The position numbers and the translations under genes are program-made. This document shows, in pieces, positions 45,089 to 53,492 of a stretch of 64,000 bases of DNA. Within the stretch, counting starts at the first letter, position 1; each line of letters begins with the position of its first letter. Origin of the DNA: Verrucomicrobiales bacterium (GTDB lineage Bacteria; Verrucomicrobiota; Verrucomicrobiia; Limisphaerales; CAIMTB01); assembly GCA_016795425.1 (NCBI GenBank), contig JAEUHG010000156.1, forward strand, positions 1 through 64,000. Direction: 5' to 3'. The notes below the pieces were generated by a model that was not told the origin of the DNA, did no database searches, and saw only the letters and a list, made by a program, of their open reading frames with translations.

Positions 45089-45715
45089 TCAGAGGTCGCG
45101 CCACGGCGTGAAATTCTGGAGCTGCATCTCACGCTTGCGACCGGTGCAATCGACCCACGTCAGGCTCGCATAGTCGATTTCCAGATGGGTCATTTTGTGC
45201 AGCGGCAGTTCCAAAAGGACGGCCAACGCCATGCGGATCACGCCGCCATGACAGGCGACCGCAATGGTGCGCCCGGATTGTTCCTCGAAAATGCGCTTCA
45301 GGGCGCGGTCGACACGCCGGCGAAAAATCTCCTCCGGCTCCGCGTCGGGCATGGCGCCTCGTTCGAGACTGTCGAGCCAGTCGTAGGCGGTGACACCGAA
45401 GCGTTCCGAGATTTGGTCCCAGCGCAGGCCGGTCCAGGCCCCAAAATCGACTTCGCGCAGGTCATCGACGAGGACGGGGGCAAGGGGAAGGCGCGCGCGC
45501 AGGGGTTCCAAGGTCATCTGAACCCGCTTCATCGGGCTGGCATAGATCGCGTCGATGGAGAACTTGCGCGACACATACTCCGCCAGGGCCGCCGCCTGGT
45601 TCCGCCCAAGCGCGGAAATGGCCATGTCGATGCGGCCGCCGAAGACCCGATGGTAGGCTTCCTCGACTTCGGCATGGCGGAGGAAGAGGAGTCGGGTGGT
45701 GGGGGACGACGACAT
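45089..45715 (-). CDS. Histidine phosphatase family protein
   Basis: This is a 208-residue member of the phosphoglycerate-mutase-like histidine phosphatases. The catalytic segment LLFLRHAEVEE is at the start and ACHGGVIRM holds the second His near residue 155. The family covers many phosphatases (phosphoglycerate mutase, alpha-ribazole phosphatase and others); the size fits a cofactor-independent phosphatase of small substrates. It follows rph on the same strand with 50 bases between. Confidence 0.87.
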   Translation of the reverse strand: MSSSPTTRLLFLRHAEVEEAYHRVFGGRIDMAISALGRNQAAALAEYVSRKFSIDAIYASPMKRVQMTLEPLRARLPLAPVLVDDLREVDFGAWTGLRWDQISERFGVTAYDWLDSLERGAMPDAEPEEIFRRRVDRALKRIFEEQSGRTIAVACHGGVIRMALAVLLELPLHKMTHLEIDYASLTWVDCTGRKREMQLQNFTPWRDL

Positions 45716-45765
45716 GGAGGGCGTTAGAATGGGTGGGGATGAACGGAGAAGGCGGAGGTCGGGCG

Positions 45766-46515
45766 TCAGGTCAGGGCGGCACGCTGGAGTTCAAGGATCT
45801 GTTCGATCCCGGTGCGGCCGACTTCGAGCAGTTGGTCGAGTTCCGATCGCGAGAAGGTGGATTCTTCGCCGCTGCCTTGTAGTTCGATGAACTTGCCGCT
45901 GGCGGTCATGACCAGGTTCATGTCGACGTCAGCGGCAGCGTCTTCGACGTAACAGAGGTCGAGCAGTGGGCGCCCTTCGACGATGCCGACGCTGGCGGCC
46001 GCGACTTGTTCGATGATCGGATTGGTCGTGAGTTTGCCGGCGCTGCCGAGTTTGCGGATGGCGAGATTGAGGGCGACCCAGGCACCGGTGATGGCCGCGG
46101 TGCGGGTGCCGCCGTCGGCTTGCAGCACATCGCAATCGAGCCAGAGGGTGCGTTGGCCGAGTTTGGTGAGATCGAGCGCGGCACGAAGGGACCGACCGAT
46201 GAGTCGCTGAATTTCGCTCGATCGGCCGTCGAGACGACCTTTGCTGATGTCGCGGGCTTTGCGATCGGTGGTGGAGTACGGGAGCATGGAGTACTCGGCG
46301 GTGATCCAGCCGCCAGGGACCTGCTGTTCCTTCATCCAACGGGGTACGACCTCCTCGATCGTGGCCGCGCAAATGACGCGGGTATTGCCCCAGTGAACCA
46401 GCGTGGAGCCGGCCGCATTGGGCGCGACCCCGTTTTCGAAACGGATGTTTCGGAGTTGGTTCACGGCGCGCCCGTCGGATCGGGGACGATCGGGCAACAT
46501 CTTTGAGTCCGTCAT
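45766..46515 (-). CDS. rph: Ribonuclease PH
   Basis: This 249-residue phosphorolytic exonuclease trims the 3' ends of tRNA precursors. The complete RNase PH pattern is visible: R-P-D-x-R start (DRPRSDGRAVNQLR), the phosphate-binding segment LGQRTLWLDCDVLQADGGTRTAAITGA and SVGIVEGRPLLDLCYVEDAAADVDMN. The hexamer-forming residues are in place. Two Met codons (residues 1 and 6) are possible starts. It precedes the histidine phosphatase gene. Confidence 0.95.
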   Translation of the reverse strand: MTDSKMLPDRPRSDGRAVNQLRNIRFENGVAPNAAGSTLVHWGNTRVICAATIEEVVPRWMKEQQVPGGWITAEYSMLPYSTTDRKARDISKGRLDGRSSEIQRLIGRSLRAALDLTKLGQRTLWLDCDVLQADGGTRTAAITGAWVALNLAIRKLGSAGKLTTNPIIEQVAAASVGIVEGRPLLDLCYVEDAAADVDMNLVMTASGKFIELQGSGEESTFSRSELDQLLEVGRTGIEQILELQRAALT

Positions 46516-46586
46516 GGAAGGGTCAGCCTACAGGGGGGGCGGGGAAGGAGGGAAGGGGGAAGGAGGGAAGCGGGAGCAAAGGATTT

Positions 46587-46620
46587 GGCATCGCGCAACA
46601 GAGGCGCGGAGGCGCGGAGG
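46587..46620. repeat. Additional half-arm of the GCGC-rich repeat
   Basis: GGCATCGCGC followed by CAGAGGCGCGGAGG repeats the right-hand arm of the neighbouring palindromes. It faces the CTCTCTGCGCC arm that begins at 46677, so these two could pair. It lies between rph and the GxxExxY gene. Confidence 0.65.
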
Positions 46621-46676
46621 AGACGAAGCCTCCGAAATGGAGCCTGCCGATTTCGGCCTTCTCTCTTCACCAGTCC

Positions 46677-46792
46677 CTCTCTGCGCCTTGGCGGCTCTGC
46701 GCGAGAAAACTCCTTTGTCTTCCTCTCCCTCAAAGGAGGCCAAGCTAGCATGCGGGAGGTTGGCATCGCGCGGAGGCGCAGAGGCGCAGAGG
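46677..46792. repeat. Left palindromic repeat beside the GxxExxY gene
   Basis: The arm CTCTCTGCGCC...CTCTGCGCGA at 46677-46704 is partly complementary to GGCATCGCGC...GGCGCAGAGG at 46762-46792. About 57 bases lie between the arms, with a purine-pyrimidine-rich centre and the phrase GGAGGTTGGCATCGCGC at its right end. The same architecture occurs on the other side of the gene at 47314-47423, so these are two copies of one element. Confidence 0.75.
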
Positions 46793-46819
46793 AGGAGGTT
46801 GGGACGTCGTCGTGGCTGC

Positions 46820-47203
46820 TTAGTCGGGAAGGCCATTAACGATCCGAGTAATGCCTTGCTTCATGAGTTCGAGGCCAAAATTCAGGACGAGTCCGAGGGG
46901 CTTCTTCGCGAGCACCAATTGGGTACGCAGCTGCTTGTAGTAGACCGGATGATTGGTCTCCGTGGATTTTAGTTCCACGATGACCAAGTCCTGGACCAAG
47001 AGGTCGGCGCGAAAGGCCACGGCGAATTCGGTTCCGTTGTAGACCAACGGAATCGGCACCTGCCGTTCAACATTGAAGCCGCGTTGAGCCAGTTCGTGGG
47101 CCATCACGACCTCGTAGACTGTTTCCAGCAAACCCGGACCCAACTCCCGATGAACATGAATCGCGGCGTCGACGATCTGCTGACTGATATCATTGGGACC
47201 CAT
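46820..47203 (-). CDS. GxxExxY protein, PD-(D/E)xK nuclease-like
   Basis: This 127-residue protein is of the GxxExxY family (PDDEXK_3 type). Gly24, Glu27 and Tyr30 form the name motif GPGLLETVYE, and the nuclease-like core has Asp67, then Glu77-Leu-Lys79 (VIVELKS), followed by a YKQLRTQL helix. The fold is that of small restriction-like nucleases, but the biological role is unknown. It is flanked by two related palindromic repeats (46677-46792 and 47314-47423), which suggests it travels with them. It is divergent from rph only in position: both lie on the minus strand, 304 bases apart. Confidence 0.88.
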   Translation of the reverse strand: MGPNDISQQIVDAAIHVHRELGPGLLETVYEVVMAHELAQRGFNVERQVPIPLVYNGTEFAVAFRADLLVQDLVIVELKSTETNHPVYYKQLRTQLVLAKKPLGLVLNFGLELMKQGITRIVNGLPD

Positions 47204-47313
47204 GCAGGCTCATCTCGCTCCTTTCGAAAAGGGCCGGCACGACCCTCGGCAACTTGCTGACCGGTGCAACGCCAAATCCTCTGTTCCTCTCTCTTCCCCT
47301 ATTCGGTCCCCAC

Positions 47314-47423
47314 CTCTCTGCGCCTCTGCGCCTCTGCGCGATGCCATCTCTGTGTTTTCCTTACTCACAACGAAGGCGAAGAATGAATGCAGGAGGTTGG
47401 CATCGCGCCGAGGCGCGGAGGAG
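47314..47423. repeat. Right palindromic repeat beside the GxxExxY gene
   Basis: The arm CTCTCTGCGCCTCTGCGCC...GCGCGATGCC at 47314-47345 is nearly the exact reverse complement of the left element's right arm (46762-46792), with one mismatch over about 29 bases. A second arm, GGCATCGCGCCGAGGCGCGGAGG, follows at 47399-47423 after the same GGAGGTTGGCATCGCGC phrase. Spacing and order match the left copy, so the gene sits between two direct copies of the element. The rest of 47204-47541 is pyrimidine-rich and shows no gene. Confidence 0.75.
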
Positions 47424-47541
47424 AAAGGCCTCGGGGCGTTCCGTTCGGCGTCGCCTGCCATCCCTCGATCCTTCTCGCCTTTTCCGTCCCTTCTCTCCTG
47501 CGCTCTTGTTCCCCCGCGGCCGGGGATCGTATCAATGGCGC

Positions 47542-48753
47542 ATGGCATCCCTCGGTGATCTGCGACGTCTGGCATTGGTCTTGGTCGCTCTGTGCTTGGG
47601 AGCGCTGCAGTCCCGTGGTGCCTCTGCGAGTGTCACCCCCGGGGCCGCGCTACCGGCCAAGGAGGCCGCCGCCGGTTGGATCCGGTTGTTCGACGGCGAG
47701 TCTTTGTTCGGCTGGACGCCTCGTGGGGCCGCGCAGTGGAAGGTCGAGGATGGCGCACTGACCCCGGTGCCGGGGACGGGACCGGGATACCTCTGCACCA
47801 CCAGCGAGTTCGCGGATTTCGAACTCAGGGCGGACTTCTGGACGGACGCCGTGGTCAACAGCGGCGTGTTTCTGCGATGCCCGACGTCCGGGGCGATCAC
47901 GCCGGTGACCTCCTACGAGGTGAACATCTACGACGCCCATGAAAAGTGGCCCACGGGCAGCATCAACGAGGTGGGACGACGTCGAGGGAAGATGAAGACG
48001 GTGGGGCGCTGGAACCGTTACGAAATCCGGGCCGAGGGCGATCGATTCGTGATTCGGCTCAATGGTCGAAAGGTGTTGGACGCCCGCGACGGCAAGCACG
48101 CGCGCGGCGTCATCGCGCTGCAGACCTTGACGGGCCAAGGCGTGGTGAAGTTTCGGGATATCCGTCTGCGACCCCTCGGGGGACGGCCCTTGTTCAATGG
48201 CAAAGACCTGACCGGCTGGCGGGTGGTGCCAGGACATCCTTCGGTTTACTCGGTGACACACGAAGGCTGGTTGAACGTGAAGAACGGCAATGGCGACCTG
48301 CAGACCGACTCGCAATTCGGCGATTTCATCCTGCAATTGGACATTCTTTCCAACGGGCAACACCTCAATAGCGGCGTGTTCTTCCGCGCCATTCCCGGGG
48401 AATTCTGGCAGGGGTACGAAAGCCAGATCCGCAACCAATGGGAAGGGGAGGATCGTTCGAAACCGGTGGATTTCGGCACCGGCGGCATCTATCGGCGCCA
48501 AGCCGCGAGGCGAGTGGTGTCCACGGACGGCGAATGGTTCACCAAGACGCTGGTCGCGAACGGCCGTCACATGGCCGTTTGGATCAACGGATTCCAGGTC
48601 AGCGACTGGACGGACGAACGTCCGGAGAACAGCAATCCGCGCCAGGGATATCGCGGAGCTCCGGGGGTGATCAGTCTGCAGGGGCACGATCCCACGACGG
48701 ACCTCTCCTTCCGCAAGCTTCGCGCAGTGGAACTTCCACCGGCCCGTCCTTGA
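47542..48753 (+). CDS. Exported protein with two DUF1080 domains
   Basis: This 403-residue protein starts at ATG 47542 with a signal peptide (residues 7-31). It holds two tandem DUF1080 (3-keto-disaccharide hydrolase-like) domains, about 40-215 and 222-398. Each begins with the typical phrase (WIRLFDGESLFGW and RPLFNGKDLTGW), contains an NSGVFLR or NSGVFFR strand and ends in FRDIRLR or FRKLRAVEL. Members hydrolyse 3-keto-glycosides made by Gfo/Idh-type dehydrogenases. It is the first of three closely spaced rightward genes (19 and 35 base gaps). Reading frame upstream of the ATG has no similarity. Confidence 0.9.
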   Translation: MASLGDLRRLALVLVALCLGALQSRGASASVTPGAALPAKEAAAGWIRLFDGESLFGWTPRGAAQWKVEDGALTPVPGTGPGYLCTTSEFADFELRADFWTDAVVNSGVFLRCPTSGAITPVTSYEVNIYDAHEKWPTGSINEVGRRRGKMKTVGRWNRYEIRAEGDRFVIRLNGRKVLDARDGKHARGVIALQTLTGQGVVKFRDIRLRPLGGRPLFNGKDLTGWRVVPGHPSVYSVTHEGWLNVKNGNGDLQTDSQFGDFILQLDILSNGQHLNSGVFFRAIPGEFWQGYESQIRNQWEGEDRSKPVDFGTGGIYRRQAARRVVSTDGEWFTKTLVANGRHMAVWINGFQVSDWTDERPENSNPRQGYRGAPGVISLQGHDPTTDLSFRKLRAVELPPARP

Positions 48754-48772
48754 GTCGAGGGACCTTGTCGCC

Positions 48773-49996
48773 ATGGAACTGAACTGGGTCCCGATGCTGG
48801 TGCTGGCGGTTTTGGTACCCGTGGCGCTGGTCTGTAGTGGGGTGCGGGGACTTCGGCCGTTTTCGTTTCCGGCCTGGGTGCTGGTATTCGTCGGGGCTTC
48901 GATGGCATCGCCGAACCTTTTCGCGACATGGGGTGGCATGGATCTTCGTCTGCTGATCGTTCCGTTGATTCAGATGATCACCTTCGGGATGGGAACGACG
49001 CTGAGTCCGGAGGATTTCAAGCGGGTGCTGCAGGTTCCGTGGCCGGTGTTGGTGGGCTTCGTGCTGCAGTTCACCGTGATGCCGTTGGTGGGTTACGGAT
49101 TGGCGATGGGATTGGGATTCGAGCCGGAGGTGGCGGCGGGGATCATCCTCGTGGGATCCGTGTCGGGCGGCGTGGCGTCGAACCTGGTGACCTTCCTGGC
49201 CGGCGGCAATGTGGCGCTCTCCGTGACGATGACGGCGTGTTCCACCCTGGTTTCGCCGTTTCTGACGCCCGTATTGATGCAAGTGTTGGCGGGCCGATTG
49301 GTGCCGATCGATCGCCTGGCCATGATGTTCGACATCCTGAATATGATCCTGGTGCCCATCCTCGCGGGCCTGGTGGCGCACCGGATTCTGTATGGCAAGG
49401 ACGCGGCACTGCGGCGTGCGGGGACTTTGATCCTGATTAGTTCGGTGTGCGGGGCGCTGGCGTTGGCGAGCCTTTGGCTTCCCGCCGCGGCTTCCGGATT
49501 GGCGTCGATGCGCAACGGCCTGGTCATCGGATTTGGGCTCACCGGGTTGGCCACGCTGGCGAAACTGGTCGTCGAAGTGTGGCTGGAGTATTCGGGCAAC
49601 TGGATGGATCGAGTCCTGTCGGTGGTTTCGATGGCGGGCATTTGTCTGATCATCGGGATCATCACCGCACGTTCCCGCGATAAGCTGATGGTGGTGGGAC
49701 CGCTCCTGTTGCTGGCGGCGGCGCTGCACAACGGCATTGGGTACCTGCTGGGCTATTGGGGCGGACGACTCGCGCGCCTGAGTGAACGTGATTGCCGGAC
49801 GGTGGCGATCGAAGTGGGGATGCAGAACGCCGGCATGGCCTCCGGTTTGGCGATGTCGGTACTCAACAGCGCCAATGCGGCGCTGGCTCCAGCCATTTTC
49901 GGGCCGCTGATGAATCTCTCCGGGGCGATCCTGGCGAGTTGGTGGAAACGGCGTCCGCCCGAGGGGATTCGTGCGTCCCAACCCTCGTCGGTCTGA
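48773..49996 (+). CDS. Bile acid:sodium symporter (BASS/SBF) family transporter
   Basis: This is a 407-residue membrane protein with ten or so helices of the SBF/BASS type, which import organic anions such as bile acids or pyruvate with sodium. Family segments include QMITFGMGTTLSPEDF near residue 65, GSVSGGVASNLVTFLAGGNVALSVTMT near 125 and IEVGMQNAGMASGLA near 345. The N-terminal 50 residues carry an extra hydrophobic stretch. Between a DUF1080 gene and a sugar-acid dehydratase gene it may import a sugar acid; the ligand is not proven. Confidence 0.87.
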   Translation: MELNWVPMLVLAVLVPVALVCSGVRGLRPFSFPAWVLVFVGASMASPNLFATWGGMDLRLLIVPLIQMITFGMGTTLSPEDFKRVLQVPWPVLVGFVLQFTVMPLVGYGLAMGLGFEPEVAAGIILVGSVSGGVASNLVTFLAGGNVALSVTMTACSTLVSPFLTPVLMQVLAGRLVPIDRLAMMFDILNMILVPILAGLVAHRILYGKDAALRRAGTLILISSVCGALALASLWLPAAASGLASMRNGLVIGFGLTGLATLAKLVVEVWLEYSGNWMDRVLSVVSMAGICLIIGIITARSRDKLMVVGPLLLLAAALHNGIGYLLGYWGGRLARLSERDCRTVAIEVGMQNAGMASGLAMSVLNSANAALAPAIFGPLMNLSGAILASWWKRRPPEGIRASQPSSV

Positions 49997-50031
49997 ACCT
50001 GGAACCTTCAAGCTGGAGTCCTCGACCTCTT

Positions 50032-51450
50032 ATGAATCCGCCCGAACAGAAAGGATCTTCCCTCCGCAGCGGCTCGCCCGTTGGCCCGCAGACTTCGCCC
50101 GCCATGGACCGGCGTTCCCTGTTGCGAGGCCTTGGAATGGCGGCTCTCGCGGGGACCGCAACAGTGGCCGGGTTCGAGAGAAGAAGCCGCGCGGCCGATG
50201 CGGACGGATCCGTGGTCGACGCGCGAGGGTCGGGTTCGCTCAGAATCACCAAGGTCCGGCCGATCCTGACCGCGCCACAGTCGCGGGTGCGGTTGGTGGT
50301 GGTCAAAGTGGAGACCAGCGAGCCCGGGCTGTACGGGCTGGGTTGCGCAACTTTCAACCAACGTCCGCTGGCAGTGAAGACCGCGGTCGAGGAGTACTTG
50401 GATCCATTCTGCCGGGGTCGGAATCCGGACCACATCGAGGACCTTTGGCAGTCGGTTTACACCAGTTCCTATTGGCGGAACGGGCCGGTGCTCAACAACG
50501 CGCTGAGCGGACTGGACCAGGCGTTGTGGGACATCAAGGGCAAGCGCGCGGGGATGCCGGTGTATCAACTGCTGGGTGGCAAATCGCGGTTCGCGGTGGA
50601 CTGCTATGCCCACGCGTCGGGTCGGGAAAATGCGCAGGTCGTGGAGAGCGTGCAGCGATTGATGTCCGAAGGTTACCGACACATCCGCATCCAACTCGGC
50701 GGGTACGGTTCTCCGCATCTGACCCGAGATGGCGATTTCAAGAAGGCCGGGTTCGGGCTGCCGGGAGATTCCGTGATGGAACCGGGGCCCTATTTGAGGG
50801 CGGTGCCCAAGATGTTCGCGGCGGTCCGCGAAAAATGCGGGGACGCCATTGAACTGCTGCACGACGTGCACGAGCGGGTGACGCCGATCCAGGCGGTGCG
50901 ATTGTGCAAGGACCTTGAACCGTATCGTCCGTTCTTCGTGGAGGACCCGTTTTCTCCCGAGGATAACGGTTGGTTCAAGGTCCTGCGCCCTCAGACGAGT
51001 GTGCCGTTGGCGATGGGCGAATTGTTCAACAACCCGCACGAATGGACCGGACTCATCACCGAGCGGCTGATTGATTTCATCCGGGTCCACCTGTCGCAGA
51101 TCGGGGGACTGACCCCGGCCCGCAAGCTCGCCGCCCTGGCGGAGGCGTTTCACGTTCGGAGCGCGTGGCACGGACCCTTGGATGTGTCGCCGGTGGGTCA
51201 CGCGGCGAATGCGCACCTGGACCTGGCGATCTGGAACTTTGGCATTCAGGAGGCCGTCGCCTTCAACGACGCCATGCGGGAGGTGTTTCCCGGGGCGCCC
51301 ACCATGAAGGACGGGTATATGCACGTGAATGAGGCCCCGGGTTGGGGCGTGGATTTGAACGAGGATCTGGCCAAGAAATTCCCGCTACCCGAGCACCCGG
51401 GCTACTGGGAGCCAGTCCGTCGCAATGACGGAACCAACGTCAAACCCTGA
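50032..51450 (+). CDS. Tat-exported enolase-superfamily dehydratase (ManD/RspA-like)
   Basis: This 472-residue protein is of the mannonate-dehydratase (ManD/RspA) group of the enolase superfamily, which dehydrates aldonic acids. Unusually, a twin-arginine leader (DRRSLLRGLG) precedes the domain, so it may be exported. Metal-binding segments DVHERVTP, EDPFSPED and MGELFNN are present, as are RVHLSQIGG and the final WHGPLDVSPVGHAAN-like segment with catalytic His. Substrate specificity (mannonate, gluconate or other) cannot be decided here. It follows the BASS transporter gene by 35 bases and ends 20 bases before a convergent alcohol dehydrogenase gene. Confidence 0.86.
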   Translation: MNPPEQKGSSLRSGSPVGPQTSPAMDRRSLLRGLGMAALAGTATVAGFERRSRAADADGSVVDARGSGSLRITKVRPILTAPQSRVRLVVVKVETSEPGLYGLGCATFNQRPLAVKTAVEEYLDPFCRGRNPDHIEDLWQSVYTSSYWRNGPVLNNALSGLDQALWDIKGKRAGMPVYQLLGGKSRFAVDCYAHASGRENAQVVESVQRLMSEGYRHIRIQLGGYGSPHLTRDGDFKKAGFGLPGDSVMEPGPYLRAVPKMFAAVREKCGDAIELLHDVHERVTPIQAVRLCKDLEPYRPFFVEDPFSPEDNGWFKVLRPQTSVPLAMGELFNNPHEWTGLITERLIDFIRVHLSQIGGLTPARKLAALAEAFHVRSAWHGPLDVSPVGHAANAHLDLAIWNFGIQEAVAFNDAMREVFPGAPTMKDGYMHVNEAPGWGVDLNEDLAKKFPLPEHPGYWEPVRRNDGTNVKP

Positions 51451-51470
51451 CACGGTCGCGTCCGCGCCGA

Positions 51471-52502
51471 TCATTCTTCGACACTGACGAACGTCTTGAC
51501 CGCCCGATTGCCGCCGGCCATGGAACGTAACAGGTCCGGGAGTGCGGTCAGCGAGGTGCGGCCATCGACGAAATCAGCGGCGCGGATAACGCCATCCTCG
51601 ATCCAGCGCAGGGCGCGTCGAATCGAGCGCGGGGTATGGTGGAAGCTGGCGAGCAAGGTCAGGTTGGAATAGTGGACGAGGCCGGTGTCCAGGGTGATCG
51701 AGGTGCCTGCCGGGCAACCGCCGAAGAAATTCACCAACCCGCCTTTGCGAACCACCTGCACGGCCTGTTCCCAAACCTCGGGTTTGCCGACGGCTTCGAT
51801 GACGACGTCGAAGCCGCGGGCACCGCGAAGGGAAGTGTCCTTGAACCAATCGGGGTGCGCGGTGGCGTTGACCACCTCGGCGGCACCCAGGCGGCGCGCC
51901 GCATCGAGGCGGCCTTTGCCGCGTCCGACAGCCGTCACATGGGCGCCGGCGTGGGCGGCGAGCCGGACAAACATCAGGCCAATGGGCCCGCAACCGATAA
52001 TCAGGAGGCGTTGTCCCGAGATCACGCGGGATTCCTCCAGGCCTTGGACGACGCAGGCGAGAGGCTCGGTGAGGGCGGCGTCGGTGAAATCGGTGCCCGG
52101 TTGGAGCGGGAGCAGGTTGCGTTCGACAATGCGGGCCGGAACGACGATGGACTCGGCATAGGCTCCGTTGAGGAAGAGAAGGTCGTCACAGAGGTGTTCC
52201 TGGGCGCACTCGCAGTGGAAGCAGCGACTGCATGGGGCCGAGTTGGCGGCGACCACTCGATCGCCGGGCTTCCATCCCTCCACACCGGGACCGAGTTCGG
52301 AGATGACCCCGGCGAATTCATGGCCGAAGACCGCCGGCGGCACGATCATCTTCGCGTGATATCCACGCCGGAACACCTTGAGATCGGTGCCGCAGGTGAG
52401 GGCGGCGCGGATGGCAATGCGGACCTCGCCGTGTTGCAGGCCAGGTTCGGGGACTTCCTGGATGCGGACATCTTCTCGACCATGAAGAACAGCGGCTCTC
52501 AT
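51471..52502 (-). CDS. Zinc-dependent alcohol dehydrogenase
   Basis: This 343-residue medium-chain dehydrogenase has the catalytic zinc ligands in TCGTDLKVF and GHEFAG, a four-Cys structural zinc lobe (CSRCFHCECAQEHLC) and a Rossmann motif GCGPIGL near 168. It resembles sorbitol, threonine or galactitol-type dehydrogenases, which act on polyols or sugar acids; that fits the facing DUF1080-BASS-ManD group, but is not proven. ATG 52502 starts MRAAVLHG as expected; the open frame upstream is spurious. It is divergent from dedA. Confidence 0.9.
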   Translation of the reverse strand: MRAAVLHGREDVRIQEVPEPGLQHGEVRIAIRAALTCGTDLKVFRRGYHAKMIVPPAVFGHEFAGVISELGPGVEGWKPGDRVVAANSAPCSRCFHCECAQEHLCDDLLFLNGAYAESIVVPARIVERNLLPLQPGTDFTDAALTEPLACVVQGLEESRVISGQRLLIIGCGPIGLMFVRLAAHAGAHVTAVGRGKGRLDAARRLGAAEVVNATAHPDWFKDTSLRGARGFDVVIEAVGKPEVWEQAVQVVRKGGLVNFFGGCPAGTSITLDTGLVHYSNLTLLASFHHTPRSIRRALRWIEDGVIRAADFVDGRTSLTALPDLLRSMAGGNRAVKTFVSVEE

Positions 52503-52709
52503 GACATTGCGGTGGCGGGTATGCTGCGCCGGGAGGAGGGAAGAAGGAAGGGGGAAGGGACCCACGTGCGGAATCGACTCAGCGAGAGGAAGTGAAAATG
52601 AGGAGATCGATCCCGATACCGACTCCGAGAGGGGGAGGGATGGGAACGGATTTTGTCGGAAAACTTGGCTTCCCAACGGCGGACCTTCCCGGCGACGGTT
52701 CGGCGCAAC
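52503..52709. other. Divergent spacer with polypurine and GAT-rich tracts
   Basis: The spacer between the divergent adh and dedA genes holds a GGAGGGAAG-type polypurine tract near 52530-52560 and, near 52597-52625, GATCGATCCCGATACCGA, a short tandem of degenerate CGATACC units. Similar polypurine tracts occur beside rph and elsewhere in the window. Function is unknown; both promoters should lie here. Confidence 0.35.
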
Positions 52710-53357
52710 GTGGACGCCTTACGTCAACTCTTGGACATCATTCTGCACCTGAACCGGCATTTGGCCGAGTTGGTGGGGGACTATGGGCCCTGGGTGTATG
52801 CGATCCTGTTTCTCATCGTGTTCTGTGAGACCGGGTTGGTGATCACGCCATTTTTGCCAGGGGACTCGCTGCTGTTCGCGGCGGGGGCGTTGGCTGCCAC
52901 GGGCGGATTGAACATCGGCCTGATCATTGGATTGCTGATCATCGCGGCGGTGCTGGGTGACACGGTGAATTACTGGGTGGGCCATTTCTGCGGCGAGGGC
53001 TTGCAGCACCGATTTCCGCGGGTCGTGAAAAAGGAGTACCTGGACCGGACGCATGCTTTTTTTGAGAAATACGGCGGGAAGACGATCATTATCGCGCGAT
53101 TTGTGCCGATCGTTCGGACCTTCGCTCCCTTCGTCGCCGGCGCGGGCGAAATGAGCTACCGACGGTTCATGGTCTATAACGTGACCGGGGGTGTCCTTTG
53201 GGTCGTGATCTGTGCGATGGCGGGTTATTTCTTCGGAAACATGCCGATTGTTCAGAAGAATTTCTCATTGGTGATCCTCGGGATCATCGTGGTGTCGGTG
53301 CTGCCCGCGGTGGTTGAGGTGCTGCGAGAATGGCGTCGAGCAAAGGCGCGATCTTGA
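52710..53357 (+). CDS. dedA: DedA-family membrane protein
   Basis: This is a complete DedA/VTT-domain protein (215 residues from GTG 52710). The family helps lipid flipping and membrane homeostasis. Residues LFLIVFCETGLVITPFLPGDSLLF match the E. coli DedA core almost word for word, and RFVPIVRTFAPFVAGAGEM is the second conserved loop. The GTG start gives VDALRQLLDIILHLNRHLAEL, aligned with E. coli; the TTG at 52653 would add 19 unrelated residues. It is divergent from the alcohol dehydrogenase gene. Confidence 0.93.
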   Translation: MDALRQLLDIILHLNRHLAELVGDYGPWVYAILFLIVFCETGLVITPFLPGDSLLFAAGALAATGGLNIGLIIGLLIIAAVLGDTVNYWVGHFCGEGLQHRFPRVVKKEYLDRTHAFFEKYGGKTIIIARFVPIVRTFAPFVAGAGEMSYRRFMVYNVTGGVLWVVICAMAGYFFGNMPIVQKNFSLVILGIIVVSVLPAVVEVLREWRRAKARS

Positions 53358-53492
53358 AGGGCGCACACCCCTTCGGGCGGTCGCGAGACAAGCGATCCGG
53401 AAGGCATCGGTTCCTTAGGGTCAACGGGGAATTCGGAATCAAACCATTGCGTTTTTTTAGCGACGTGGTGTAGAAGCCGCGCACTTCGCAGC

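Noticed and set aside
46587..47423. A possible CRISPR array
   Set aside because: The repeats are palindromic arms of one element, with no regular spacing or unique spacers and no cas genes.
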